DNA of 55,949 nt, from assembly GCA_016932315.1 (NCBI GenBank), contig JAFGDD010000009.1:1-55949 (forward strand), written 5' to 3'. Positions within the stretch are counted from its first letter, which is position 1, and each line of letters starts with the position of its first letter. This DNA is from Candidatus Woesearchaeota archaeon. GTDB lineage: Archaea; Nanobdellota; Nanobdellia; Woesearchaeales; SM23-78. Under the pieces are notes generated by a model. The model was not told the DNA's origin and made no database searches. It saw nothing but the letters and a program-made list of their open reading frames with translations. This document shows, piece by piece, positions 34,565 through 43,414 of the stretch. A program made the position numbers and the translations under genes.

Positions 34565-35401
34565 ATGATTTGGGCAGCACAAAACAAGTACTGGGGAAGG
34601 ATTGAGGAGTCAACAGAGTATTGGAGTTCACTGGGAATAAAGCATATCATGGTGAAAAACGACCCAAATGGAAATTTCAAGCTAATCAATTCTGACGCCT
34701 GCATACCGCTCAAAAACTACAAGCTACTAAGCAAATTGCAGGAACAACATAATATTAAATACCATTTTCACCCATACAACCTAATTGTAGATAATAAAAT
34801 AATAACACACCCTGATGAAGAAAACCTGCCAAAGTTCAGGGCATTCTTAAAAGAGCTTGACAAAATAATATCTGATTACAACTTTTATCCTTTAATCACG
34901 CTTCACTTGCCATTCACACAAAACTCTAAGCGTAACATCCTGATAAGTGAACAAGAAGCCATAAAGATGAGTGAAGCTATGCTCAACGGGTTAGGACTCA
35001 AAGCCAGCATTGCGCTGGAGAACATGTACACGCCAGGCCATAACTCGCGCGACCCAGACATATCCTTGCTCGGCTATGACCCGTCTCATTTCAAAAAAGC
35101 TATTGGCAATGAGAAAAACATCGGGCTCTGCATAGACATAGGGCACACCAACCTTTGCAACAGGCCAATTAAAGATTTCTTGAACACTGATTATCCTGTA
35201 TACTCCATTCATTTGCACGGCAATGACCTAAGCGGAGACTGGCATTTAAAACCTGATGATAAAAGCGTGAAGGATGTTGCTGGCACAATAAGCGCAATAA
35301 GAAAATGCCAAGGACCTGTAGTGCTTGAAATAGTTGATAAGACTCTTTCTAAAAAAAGCATTATTGAGTGCATGCAGTACTGGACGCAATTAGTTGAGTA
35401 G
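34565..35401 (+). CDS. Sugar phosphate isomerase/epimerase-like TIM barrel
   Basis: A 278-residue protein of the xylose-isomerase-like/AP endonuclease 2 TIM-barrel superfamily. The strand-end metal ligands are visible: YHFHPYN, TLHLPF, LENMYT, CIDIGHTNL, IHLHGND and VVLEIVD. It could be a sugar or hydroxypyruvate isomerase; an endonuclease IV role is less likely because the motif spacing is that of the isomerase branch. ATG 34565 follows a TATA (GTTTATAAG) by about 30 bases. Confidence 0.8.
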   Translation: MIWAAQNKYWGRIEESTEYWSSLGIKHIMVKNDPNGNFKLINSDACIPLKNYKLLSKLQEQHNIKYHFHPYNLIVDNKIITHPDEENLPKFRAFLKELDKIISDYNFYPLITLHLPFTQNSKRNILISEQEAIKMSEAMLNGLGLKASIALENMYTPGHNSRDPDISLLGYDPSHFKKAIGNEKNIGLCIDIGHTNLCNRPIKDFLNTDYPVYSIHLHGNDLSGDWHLKPDDKSVKDVAGTISAIRKCQGPVVLEIVDKTLSKKSIIECMQYWTQLVE

Positions 35402-35480
35402 CTGAGTGAATATAAGAAAAATAATTATTTCTTTTCAATTTCCGTAACTTTTATTAACGCATTCATAATTTAGTGGTGCC

Positions 35481-36284
35481 ATGAAGAAAATAATTTTTTC
35501 AATAGTGATTCTAATACTAATCATCAGCTCTGTCCTCGCCCTGTCCAAGCTCTCTGATTTTGTGAATGACGAAGCAGGGGTTATAAGCCCACAGTACACA
35601 TTCCTCATAGAAGAAGAATTGTACGAGCTGAAAGCCAACACCAGCGTTGAGATGGCAGTTGCTACCATAATCACTTTGAACGGCACTCCAATAGAGGAAT
35701 ACTCTCTCAACCTGGCGCACAATGTTCTTGGAGAGAAAGGCAAGGATAATGGCGTATTGATATTATTAGCAGTTAATGACAGTGAGTACAGGATAGAAGT
35801 AGGCTACGGGCTTGAGCCAGTGCTTAACGCTGCGCTGCTGGGAAGAATCGGCAGGAATATCATGGAGCCAGAGTTCAAGGACGGCAACTACGAGGAAGGA
35901 TTGCTTGAAGGAGTAAGAGCAATTGATTCCATCCTCAGGAACGACACTAGCTATGAAACACGGATAAACGGCTCAAAAGACATAAGAACAACAGCCATTA
36001 ATTTTATTATCACAATCATCCTCAAGTTCGCACCGCTTGTCATTTTCCTAATCATTTTCGTGCTTGTCATGATAGTAATTTCAAGGGATGAAAAGAAAAA
36101 AAAGAAAGGAAAGAAGAAAAAAGATGACAGCGATGACTTCCTCGCAGCATTAATAATAGCCAACATGTTCGGCAGGGGAGGAAGCGGAGGCTCAGGAGGA
36201 TTTGGGGGAAGCTCAGGCGGCGGTGGCTTCGGCGGCTTTGGAGGCGGAAGCTTTGGCGGCGGAGGATTCAGCGGGAAGTTTTAG
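35481..36284 (+). CDS. TPM-domain membrane protein with Gly-rich tail (YgcG-like)
   Basis: A 267-residue protein: signal peptide (MKKIIFSIVILILIIS), TPM domain (VNDEAGVISPQYTFLIEEEL ... GVLILLAVNDSEYRIEVGYG), a membrane helix (~residues 175-195), a Lys-rich cytoplasmic stretch and a FGGG-rich tail. TPM proteins commonly occur with LemA, and a LemA gene lies 1.1 kb downstream with two small genes between. Function in membrane or envelope stress is inferred from bacterial relatives. Confidence 0.88.
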   Translation: MKKIIFSIVILILIISSVLALSKLSDFVNDEAGVISPQYTFLIEEELYELKANTSVEMAVATIITLNGTPIEEYSLNLAHNVLGEKGKDNGVLILLAVNDSEYRIEVGYGLEPVLNAALLGRIGRNIMEPEFKDGNYEEGLLEGVRAIDSILRNDTSYETRINGSKDIRTTAINFIITIILKFAPLVIFLIIFVLVMIVISRDEKKKKKGKKKKDDSDDFLAALIIANMFGRGGSGGSGGFGGSSGGGGFGGFGGGSFGGGGFSGKF

Positions 36285-36292
36285 TGAGAATA

Positions 36293-36856
36293 ATGAAAAC
36301 GAAAAAAACAGTTTATCTTGTAACGGGGAATAAGATGAAATTTCTTGTAGCTAAGAATGCTATTGACAATGACCAGATTATTGTTGAGCAGCTTGATATT
36401 AAAACTCCTGAAATTCAAAGCATGGATGTAAAAGAAATTGCAATGTTCTCGGCAAAATGGGCTGCTGACAAAACAGGAAAACCCGTACTGAAGAATGATA
36501 ATAGTTTTCTTATTGAGCACTTAAATGGATTTCCAGGACCGTTTGTAGCTTACTTTGATAAATGCATTGGCGCAGACGGAGTTATGAAACTGATGAAGGG
36601 AGTTAAGAACAGGAAAGCCAAGTTTGTTGAAGCAACTTCCTACTGCGAACCTGGCAAAGAGCCTATTGCTGAAACTTCAGAGCTGAATGGAACGATTGCA
36701 GAAGAATTGCAAGGAAAACACGGCTGGTTTAGTGATCATTTCTTCATAGCCAGAGGCCACGACAAAACAATGGGATGCTATCCTGATGACGAACGGGTGA
36801 AGATGTGGCCGCAGAACTGCTGGAAGAAAATTGCGAAAAGAATATTAACCAATTAA
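36293..36856 (+). CDS. Ham1/RdgB family XTP/ITP pyrophosphatase
   Basis: A 187-residue house-cleaning NTPase removing deaminated purine triphosphates. TGNKMKF is the family start signature, and NDNSFLIEHLNGFPGPFVAY corresponds to the conserved D-x-S-G-L...G-x-PG-x region. The canonical EDSGL is NDNSFL here, so the catalytic acid region is diverged. ATG 36293 is used; GTG 36284 overlapping the TPM stop is an alternative. The end FSDHFFIARGHDKTMG replaces the usual GYDPIF segment. Confidence 0.82.
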   Translation: MKTKKTVYLVTGNKMKFLVAKNAIDNDQIIVEQLDIKTPEIQSMDVKEIAMFSAKWAADKTGKPVLKNDNSFLIEHLNGFPGPFVAYFDKCIGADGVMKLMKGVKNRKAKFVEATSYCEPGKEPIAETSELNGTIAEELQGKHGWFSDHFFIARGHDKTMGCYPDDERVKMWPQNCWKKIAKRILTN

Positions 36857-36873
36857 TATTCCGAGGTGCTGAT

Positions 36874-37098
36874 ATGGGATTTTTCATGTGGAACAAGAAG
36901 GATTTGGAGAAGAGCCTTAACTGCCCTAAGTGCGCAATTGAGATGAGCAAGAAGAAAAGGAACGGAATAACCATTGACAAATGCGAGTCTTGCGGAGGCA
37001 TCTGGCTTGATAAAGGAGAGATTGATATTATACTTAATAAGATTGATTTTGAGAAGAAGAAAGCAAGGAAGAAAAAGAAACAAAACCAAGAAGAGTAA
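36874..37098 (+). CDS. TFIIB-type zinc-ribbon small protein
   Basis: A 74-residue protein with CPKCAIEM...CESCGGIWLDKGE, the zf-TFIIB (PF13453-type) signature, followed by a Lys-rich tail. ATG 36874 is chosen because GAGGTG is seven bases upstream, although the frame is open earlier. It lies between the ITPase and LemA genes. Probably binds zinc; role unknown. Confidence 0.8.
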   Translation: MGFFMWNKKDLEKSLNCPKCAIEMSKKKRNGITIDKCESCGGIWLDKGEIDIILNKIDFEKKKARKKKKQNQEE

Positions 37099-37221
37099 AG
37101 CCCCGCCGGCGTTGACTTTGAAAAAGTCAAATCAAAAATCAGCAGATTTTTGTTGATTGAGGCGCCTAAAAAAATAGTTCATAGTTATAATTTAGTTAAC
37201 AAAAAAATCAAAAGACAAAAC

Positions 37222-37387
37222 GAAAAGTCACTTTTGCCACCCCGGAGGGGGCGACCCCCGGCACAACAAAACCAATGGTTTTGTGTCCCAAAAGCAAAGC
37301 TTTTGTGAAAGCAACCCTGCACCAAGTCCTCAACAAAATAAATTTTGTTTTCGTCCTTGGCGCTGTTGCTGGTTGCAGTGACTTTTC
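37222..37387 (+). repeat. Multi-hairpin element before lemA
   Basis: Arms GAAAAGTCAC (37222-37231) and its exact complement (37378-37387). Between them are the core ACCCCGGAGGGGGCGACCCC closed by TGCC/GGCA, hairpins ACCAATGGT and CAAAAGC-AAA-GCTTTTG, and a nested stem GCACCAAG...CTTGGCGC capped by AACAAAAT-AA-ATTTTGTT. About 75 bases of the right half are nearly identical to 39270-39350. The right arm ends a few bases before GGAGG of lemA. Bases 37099-37221 hold a further hairpin pair and a TATA-like TTATAATTTA. Confidence 0.8.
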
Positions 37388-37404
37388 TAATGGAGGAACT
37401 TAAA

Positions 37405-38013
37405 ATGGCTAAAGCAAAAGAAGTTAAGGAAGAACCAAAGAAGAAGCTGAGCACAGGCTGGATTATAGGCATTGTTGCTATTGCACTGATAGTATTAATT
37501 GTATTGAGCGGAATAAGCATACGCAACAACCTTGTACGAATGGACACGAATGTTGATGCTGCTTGGGCTAATGTTCAGGTTCAGTACCAAAGAAGAGCAG
37601 ATCTCATCCCTAACCTTGTTGAAACAGTGAAGGGAGCCAAGGATTTTGAGCAGTCCACTCTTTTAGCTGTAACAGAAGCAAGAAATAAATGGACCAATGC
37701 TAAAACTCCGGAAGAGCAAGTAGCTGCTGCTAATCAGCTTGACCCTGCAATTAAGAATTTCATTGATGTTGTGGTTGAAGCTTACCCTGATATCAAGAGC
37801 ACACAGAATTTCATTGCACTACAAGATGAACTCGCTAACACAGAAAACAAAGTGGCTGTTGAAAGAGGCAGATATAATATAGCAGTCAAGGACTTAAACA
37901 CGCAGATAAGGCTCTTCCCAACAAATATAGTGGCAGGAATGTTTGGTTTTAAACAGAGAACATTTTTCAATGCAGAGTCAGGAGCTGAGAATGCTCCGCA
38001 AGTCGAGTTTTAA
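37405..38013 (+). CDS. lemA: LemA family protein
   Basis: A 202-residue membrane protein: one N-terminal helix (STGWIIGIVAIALIVLIVL) then the LemA helical domain with YQRRADLIPNLVETVKG and the end motif YNIAVKDLNTQIRLFPTNI...FGFKQRTFF. ATG 37405 has GGAGG upstream; the reading frame also extends back through the multi-hairpin element. With the nearby TPM protein it forms the widespread LemA/TPM pair. Confidence 0.93.
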   Translation: MAKAKEVKEEPKKKLSTGWIIGIVAIALIVLIVLSGISIRNNLVRMDTNVDAAWANVQVQYQRRADLIPNLVETVKGAKDFEQSTLLAVTEARNKWTNAKTPEEQVAAANQLDPAIKNFIDVVVEAYPDIKSTQNFIALQDELANTENKVAVERGRYNIAVKDLNTQIRLFPTNIVAGMFGFKQRTFFNAESGAENAPQVEF

Positions 38014-38038
38014 GCTAAAAACATTCAGGTAATTAAAT

Positions 38039-38410
38039 ATGGCAATACCGTGGATTTTAATATCTATCTTAATAGTATTAATCCTGGCATTAGTCTTGTT
38101 CATATTCTTCTTTAAGGACCATAAAAGGAGAGCACCACCAGATTATTATGCCTTCTTCCTAATCGGCTTAGTATGGCTTGCAGCAGGCATTATAGGCGTC
38201 TTTAGAAATGAGTCTACATTCTTCATTATAGGCTTAGCATTTGCCTTGATAGGATTGGCTCATAAGAAGGAATGGAAGCAGAACAGGAAGAACTGGGCTG
38301 ACATGGGAAAGAAAGAGAGAAGAATAACGGCGATAATCATGATAATCCTATTAATTGCAGTCTTGGCAGGCATGATAGTGTTTCTCTTGTTTGAGAAAGG
38401 AGTGATTTAG
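38039..38410 (+). CDS. Small integral membrane protein
   Basis: A 123-residue protein with about four membrane helices (ILISILIVLILALVLFIFFF; YAFFLIGLVWLAAGIIGVF; TFFIIGLAFALIGLA; ITAIIMIILLIAVLAGMIVF). It starts 25 bases after lemA and is probably in its operon. No family recognised. Confidence 0.75.
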   Translation: MAIPWILISILIVLILALVLFIFFFKDHKRRAPPDYYAFFLIGLVWLAAGIIGVFRNESTFFIIGLAFALIGLAHKKEWKQNRKNWADMGKKERRITAIIMIILLIAVLAGMIVFLLFEKGVI

Positions 38411-38458
38411 TAATTCAATAGCAACCTTTATTAACTCTTTAGTTTATAACTCGTTCTT

Positions 38459-39196
38459 ATGCCTGGAGAAGAAGATTTCGACAGTATGAGCCCTGAGGAG
38501 ATGGCAGAGTACCAGAAGCAGAACTGCATCTTCTGCAAGATAATAAAGGGCGACATTCCGAGCAGGAAGGTTTATGAGGATGACAAGATAGTCGCATTAT
38601 TAGACATTAATCCTGCTGCCAAAGGGCATACTTTAATCATGACCAAGGAGCATTATCCTATTCTTCCTGTTATTCCGTTTGACACAGCAGCTCATATGTA
38701 CAGAATTACTAAGGGATTGTCAAAAGCAATAAAGAGCGGAATGGTGGTTGGAAAATCAACTATTTTCATTGCCAACGGAGCAATTGCAGGCCAGCAAAGC
38801 CCTCATTTCTTGTACCACATCATCCCTCGCGAAGATAATGACGGCCTTGATAATTTCAATATCATCCAAAAGGATTACATGGAAGAGGAAGTGCAGCAAT
38901 TCCTGCCCCAGCTCAAAGGCAAGATTGGGCTTATGATGAGGCAGTACTTTGCCAAGAAAGGAGGAGCAATGCCGGGAGTGCCTCAGCCTGTAGCGCCAGG
39001 AGCAGAGCCATTGCCATTAAGCCAGCAAGACCTTGCCAAGCTTATTGAATCGAACCCTCAAATTAAGAGCATGATAATCAATGATCCTGAAGGCTTCAAG
39101 AAAGAGATTGAGGCGAATCCTGACTTAAAAAAATTATTTGTTAATATTAACATCAACAAATTATCAGATGCATTAAAGCAGATAGGAAAGCAATGA
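38459..39196 (+). CDS. HIT-like protein with altered active site and C-terminal extension
   Basis: A 245-residue protein: residues ~20-130 are a HIT domain (NCIFCKIIKGDIPSRKVYED, AAKGHTLIMTKEHY) but the triad reads PHFLYHIIP. His116 and His120 are kept and the nucleophile position is Leu118. A helical C-terminal extension (~residues 150-245, LAKLIESNPQIKSMI...NPDLKKLF) is not part of the classic fold. Probably not a standard HIT hydrolase; nucleotide binding may remain. Confidence 0.88.
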   Translation: MPGEEDFDSMSPEEMAEYQKQNCIFCKIIKGDIPSRKVYEDDKIVALLDINPAAKGHTLIMTKEHYPILPVIPFDTAAHMYRITKGLSKAIKSGMVVGKSTIFIANGAIAGQQSPHFLYHIIPREDNDGLDNFNIIQKDYMEEEVQQFLPQLKGKIGLMMRQYFAKKGGAMPGVPQPVAPGAEPLPLSQQDLAKLIESNPQIKSMIINDPEGFKKEIEANPDLKKLFVNININKLSDALKQIGKQ

Positions 39197-39208
39197 ATGA
39201 TCGATAAT

Positions 39209-39371
39209 GAAAATCGCGTTTGCCACCCCGAGGGGCCAACCCCCGGCACAGCAAAAACTTTGTTTTTGCGTCCCAAAAGCAAAGCTTTTGTGAAAGCAAC
39301 AAAGCACCAAGTCCTCAACAAAATAAATTTTGTTTTCGTCCTTGGCGCAGTTGCTTGTTGCCGCGATTTTC
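39209..39371 (+). repeat. Multi-hairpin element between two HIT-like genes
   Basis: Arms GAAAATCGCG (39209-39218) and its exact complement (39362-39371). Same internal order as at 37222: ACCCCGAGGGGCCAACCCCC core closed by TGCC/GGCA, hairpins CAAAAAC-TTT-GTTTTTG and CAAAAGC-AAA-GCTTTTG, and the nested CCAAG/CTTGG stem. It starts 12 bases after the upstream stop and ends just before GGAG of the next gene, so it is an intercistronic RNA element if the two genes share a message. Confidence 0.8.
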
Positions 39372-39386
39372 TTTAGGAGATTAAAA

Positions 39387-39968
39387 ATGACTTGTGTCGT
39401 GTGTGACAAAATAAAGGAGAAGAAAGCACTTATTGTGTTTGAAGATGATAATCTCATAGCTATACTGCCGGCTAAGCCTTCTGCGCCAGGCCATGTAAAG
39501 ATTATGCCTAAGCAGCACTTTACAAAGCTTGAAGAACTGAGTGATGACGTTGTTGAAGAATTATTCTTCCTGGCGAACTTTGCCTCATCAGCAGTTTTTG
39601 AGACTGTCAAGGCTCACGGCACCAACATCATAATGAACGAGAGCGAAAACCATTTATCATTGGACGTGATTCCAAGGAAGGAGGGCGACGGCATGAATTT
39701 CCTTTGGAAGCCTAAGAAGCTCAACCAGTTTGATATGGACGAAGCACACGCCAAGATAAAGGATAAAGCCTTTGTGGTCGGCAAAACAGAGATGAAGGAG
39801 GAGTCTAAGCCAATAGCCAGCCCTGGATTAACAATGCCTCCGGGTGCATCAGTAACGCCAGCCACGCCAACTGCACCGTCAGAGAAGAAAGAAGATGATA
39901 AAGTTATAAAGATTCCTAAGGAAGACAAGATTAACTATATGACGAAGCAACTGACTAAGATTCCCTGA
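39387..39968 (+). CDS. HIT-like protein lacking catalytic histidines
   Basis: A 193-residue HIT-fold paralogue with CVVCDKI and GHVKIMPKQHF, but the triad region reads ENHLSLDVIP; Ser91 and Asp93 occupy the second and third His positions. The C-terminal ~60 residues are Pro/Ala/Thr-rich and basic, probably disordered. A catalytically dead, possibly binding, protein. ATG 39387 has AGGAG seven bases upstream. Confidence 0.82.
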   Translation: MTCVVCDKIKEKKALIVFEDDNLIAILPAKPSAPGHVKIMPKQHFTKLEELSDDVVEELFFLANFASSAVFETVKAHGTNIIMNESENHLSLDVIPRKEGDGMNFLWKPKKLNQFDMDEAHAKIKDKAFVVGKTEMKEESKPIASPGLTMPPGASVTPATPTAPSEKKEDDKVIKIPKEDKINYMTKQLTKIP

Positions 39969-40055
39969 GACTCCTTAATTTTTTTTTATCACAAATTGAT
40001 ATTTCTAACATCTTTCTTCAATATGATGTTATTCCCATTGATGAGCTCTTTCATA

Positions 40056-40307
40056 TCAGCAATCATAGCACTCAACAAAGCTCGGATGACCGTCGTCTGT
40101 AATCCTGTAAACCTCGTCTTTTATCATGTGTTCAATCCCATAGGCGCTTACGTCTAAGAACTTCACCACAACAACTCTTCTTTTAAGGTCATACCTTATC
40201 TCCATCCAGTTCCTATCCTCTTTTATCAAGCGCTGAGTGAGCTCATCGATGCAATGGGTTAACTCTTGCTTTATTCTTTTCTCATCCTGCTCATTTTCAG
40301 GACTCAC
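40056..40307 (-). CDS. Small hypothetical protein
   Basis: An 83-residue protein ending in FVECYDC. GTG 40307 is chosen because GGAGG lies seven bases upstream, although the frame is open to 40379. The body (YDLKRRVVVVKFLDVSAYG) looks like a small alpha/beta fold. No family recognised. Confidence 0.6.
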   Translation of the reverse strand: MSPENEQDEKRIKQELTHCIDELTQRLIKEDRNWMEIRYDLKRRVVVVKFLDVSAYGIEHMIKDEVYRITDDGHPSFVECYDC

Positions 40308-40506
40308 TTGCTCGCCTCCGAAACAGGTAAAGTTAATGGTTTTCTGGTTTTTGCTCCTTAAATAAGGGAGAATAAGCAAGCAGGATATATAATGTTAAGG
40401 CATGTAAAATAAAGAAAAAACGTTTGTATATACTTATAGCTGCATCTTTAATCATTTTTTTTGTATTATATTTTTATGGTATTTCCTGTCCTCTGTCAAG
40501 CTCTCA

Positions 40507-41370
40507 TTACAAGAAAAAGAAAAGCCAGTTACCCAGGAGGAAAGTGAGAAAATAAGCTATTAAGAAGCTAGGAACAAAAGGAATGCCAACTTTTATGGTA
40601 ATCTCTTTTATTTTGTTCTTCTTTAACAGCGCAATCTCCTTCAGAGTCACTCCTATCTTTGAAGGCTTTAGTATCACCTTCTTTCCTTTCATCACATCAC
40701 CAACAATCCAGTCACCTTCTGTAAGCTTGTTAACATTAACCTTCTTAATCATGCAAATCTTTTCGACAATGCTGACAAACACCCAGAGGTAAAAGAAGAA
40801 GAACAAGCAAACCATCATGCCAAAGAGAACGCCTGATTCAATGCTTCTGCTGACAAGGAAAAAAATAAAGGCAGCAATGCTTAACACAAAAATTATGCCT
40901 CTGACAATAAGCATGCTTCTGCTCCTCAACTTATTCTTAGCAGCCTCATTAAAAACATGGTAATTAGTGAAAGCCTTGTACATGCTGAAGCCAAGGCCAT
41001 AGACTGCGCCGACAAGCAAAAGATTGATTATAAAGATGAAAATAAGGGGGATATTGTTTCTGAATTCAGAAAAACTCAGCCCAATAAGCGCAGACAAAGC
41101 AATGATTAGTTTTGCATCCCCACCACCCCATTGGCCTGTGTAGAACATGAGCAAGCCAAAAGCCAATCCTACTCCAAAGCCAGCCAATGATTCCAAAAGT
41201 ATGTGGGAGTAGTTATGGTAAATGCTCAAAATAACTGCGTTAGCGAGGGAGAATGCGAACAATCCATAATTAAGCCAGTCAGGCACCTCTCTTGTCTTGA
41301 TATCAAAAATAGAGGCAGCTATCAATGCCAAAAAGCCAACTGCCAATCCAATATAACCCGGCGTTATCAT
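40507..41370 (-). CDS. Prepilin/prearchaellin-type peptidase (A24 family)
   Basis: A 287-residue membrane aspartic protease cutting the class III signal peptides of archaeal pilins. It has the two catalytic aspartates, Asp23 in SIFDIKTREVPDW and Asp85 in WGGGDAKL, and about eight membrane helices. A soluble loop of ~60 residues before the last helix is typical of the archaeal branch. No pilin or secretion ATPase gene is seen in this window. Confidence 0.9.
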   Translation of the reverse strand: MITPGYIGLAVGFLALIAASIFDIKTREVPDWLNYGLFAFSLANAVILSIYHNYSHILLESLAGFGVGLAFGLLMFYTGQWGGGDAKLIIALSALIGLSFSEFRNNIPLIFIFIINLLLVGAVYGLGFSMYKAFTNYHVFNEAAKNKLRSRSMLIVRGIIFVLSIAAFIFFLVSRSIESGVLFGMMVCLFFFFYLWVFVSIVEKICMIKKVNVNKLTEGDWIVGDVMKGKKVILKPSKIGVTLKEIALLKKNKIKEITIKVGIPFVPSFLIAYFLTFLLGNWLFFFL

Positions 41371-41437
41371 CCCATCTTTCCCTAGAAACGAAGAGTTTAA
41401 ATATTTTACCTAAATTAATCCTGAATCAAGGGGGAAA

Positions 41438-42130
41438 GTGATGGTCGAGATTCCTGTATTAAAGCCAAAAAAAGTTCCTATACATATTGCTATCAATACT
41501 GGCAGCGTTAAGGCGTGGGCTGCAGAAGAGGAGAAGGATTATACTCAGGCAGTAAAAAAGCATCTAGAATTATTGGACGAGCTAGTTGACCTCCAATTAA
41601 AGCACGAAAACCGTGTCTTAACAGTTAATCTCACAGAATATGAGGGCATGATTACTGACCTTAAAGAGTTCTTCAACCACTTAATAAATGACGAAAGAAT
41701 TCACGCCAACCAGGTAAGGGTTTTCATAATTGGCAGATGGTATGAGATTGATTCTGAGCTTTCTGACGTTCTCAAGCAACTAGTGGAGAAGACCAAGGGT
41801 TATGACAAGTTCTTCCTTAACTTCTGCATTAACTATGACGGCCAGGATGAGATGCTGGGAGCAATAAGATTAATAGTAAGGAAGATACTAGCAGATAAGC
41901 TTAAAGAAGAGGAACTAACCCCTGCTGTGATGAAAGAAAACATTTATACGTCATTCTTCCCCCCTCCTGAACTCATAATTGAGCCAGGCCTAAAATACTC
42001 GGGCATCCTGCTCTGGGATGTAAAAGGAGCGCTCATCTACTTCACCAATGAACACTGGATGTTGTTTGACAAGAAAGAATTTGAGAAGGCACTTGTGTTT
42101 TACAACAAGGAAGCAAAGAAGGAGGAATAG
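41438..42130 (+). CDS. Cis-prenyltransferase-like protein without the catalytic Asp
   Basis: A 230-residue relative of undecaprenyl/dehydrodolichyl diphosphate synthase. NFCINYDGQDEMLGAIR matches the family's NYGGR-E region and SGILLWDVKGALIYFT its S-x-FLLWQ...YFT segment. The N-terminal MDGNGRWA signature is replaced by AINTGSVKAWA and the RxG/RxS region by EPGLKYSG, so key substrate and Mg ligands are lost. It may be a non-catalytic subunit comparable to eukaryotic NgBR. It precedes the parvulin gene by five bases. Confidence 0.75.
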   Translation: MMVEIPVLKPKKVPIHIAINTGSVKAWAAEEEKDYTQAVKKHLELLDELVDLQLKHENRVLTVNLTEYEGMITDLKEFFNHLINDERIHANQVRVFIIGRWYEIDSELSDVLKQLVEKTKGYDKFFLNFCINYDGQDEMLGAIRLIVRKILADKLKEEELTPAVMKENIYTSFFPPPELIIEPGLKYSGILLWDVKGALIYFTNEHWMLFDKKEFEKALVFYNKEAKKEE

Positions 42131-42135
42131 AGACG

Positions 42136-43347
42136 ATGGCTGAAAAAAAACCAATGGGTATGATAACTACTATAATCATACTTATAATAATAGTGCTGAT
42201 TCTCGGAATGACCTTGCTCTCAAGGACCAACCCTCTTGACAGCATAACCAAGAGATATGCGCAATATTATCCAACTGGCATTTTGATGATCAGAAGCGTA
42301 TCAGGAGAAAACGCACTAGCTATTTTCTCTGAGATAAACAATTATTGCCCGGGATTCAGCCTTGATAATTATTATATCGCCCAGATCGATGATGCTTCGC
42401 AGCAGAAATCATTGTTGTTCATGATTAACCCTGTGACTGGGAGAACTGAATGCATTGTTGACAAGAGCGCTAATATTAATGCCAGCCAATCGGCTCTAAG
42501 CAAGGATTTATTGGCGACTGTGAATGGTGAACCTGTTTACATGAGCGACGTTTTAGCAATATATAATAATATTCCTGAGGCTAGCAGGACTAACACTTCA
42601 ATGCAGGAATCATTTGACAACGTAATAAACAACAAATTGTTGATTCAGGATGCAAAAAAGAAAGGACTGGTTGTGGAAGAGTCTGAGATTGACAATGCTA
42701 TCAATACCTTCCTTAGCAACAACGGCATGACTCTCCAGCAGTTAGAGCAGAGCCTAGCCAACACTAACTCTGACATGCAAGCATTCAGGCAGAATGTGAG
42801 AAATAACCTGTTCTTATTGAAAGAAATAAGTGCAGTAACCAAGAGCGTGAATAATCCGACAGAAGCAGAAATAAGAGCTTATTATGACCAGAACCCGCAA
42901 CAATTCTTAAGAAGAGCCAGTGCTTCAACCAAGCAGCTATTAAAGATAGCTAATCAGAGCAATGCTGACCAGAAGCTTGAAGAGATAAAAGCAATAGCAA
43001 GCCTGCTTAACACTACTAATTTCTGCGAATTGATTAGCAAATATTCTGACGACTTGATAAGCGTGCCCAGGTGTGGGGAATATGACTTTGAGCAAGGACA
43101 AGTATTGCCAGAGTACGAGCAATTAGTGTTCAACTCAACGCCAGGCACAACCAGGCTTTTCCAGACAAGGCTAGGCTACCACATTGTGCAGATAATAAGC
43201 ATAACTCCTTCGCAACAATTAAGCTATGAAGAAGCAAAAGCCACCATACAGAACTATTTATTGCTCATCAGGAAGCAGGCAGCATTAGACCAGTACACTG
43301 CACAACTCAGGCAAGAAGCAGAGATAGTGAGCTACCTGAATAAATAA
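42136..43347 (+). CDS. Membrane-anchored parvulin/SurA-type peptidyl-prolyl isomerase
   Basis: A 403-residue protein: cytoplasmic start, one membrane helix (MITTIIILIIIVLILGMTLL), a small extracytoplasmic domain with two Cys, a SurA-like N-domain (NGEPVYMSDVLAIY ... LLIQDAKKKGLVVEESEID) and a C-terminal parvulin domain (CGEYDFEQGQVLPEYEQLVF ... TRLGYHIVQI). It helps fold exported proteins. Co-transcribed with the cis-prenyltransferase-like gene. Confidence 0.9.
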   Translation: MAEKKPMGMITTIIILIIIVLILGMTLLSRTNPLDSITKRYAQYYPTGILMIRSVSGENALAIFSEINNYCPGFSLDNYYIAQIDDASQQKSLLFMINPVTGRTECIVDKSANINASQSALSKDLLATVNGEPVYMSDVLAIYNNIPEASRTNTSMQESFDNVINNKLLIQDAKKKGLVVEESEIDNAINTFLSNNGMTLQQLEQSLANTNSDMQAFRQNVRNNLFLLKEISAVTKSVNNPTEAEIRAYYDQNPQQFLRRASASTKQLLKIANQSNADQKLEEIKAIASLLNTTNFCELISKYSDDLISVPRCGEYDFEQGQVLPEYEQLVFNSTPGTTRLFQTRLGYHIVQIISITPSQQLSYEEAKATIQNYLLLIRKQAALDQYTAQLRQEAEIVSYLNK

Positions 43348-43414
43348 ATCCGAAAATCCTTCAGTCTTTTAGGCGATGGTTATATAAACTAGAAAAATAA
43401 TAGGATAATGCATA

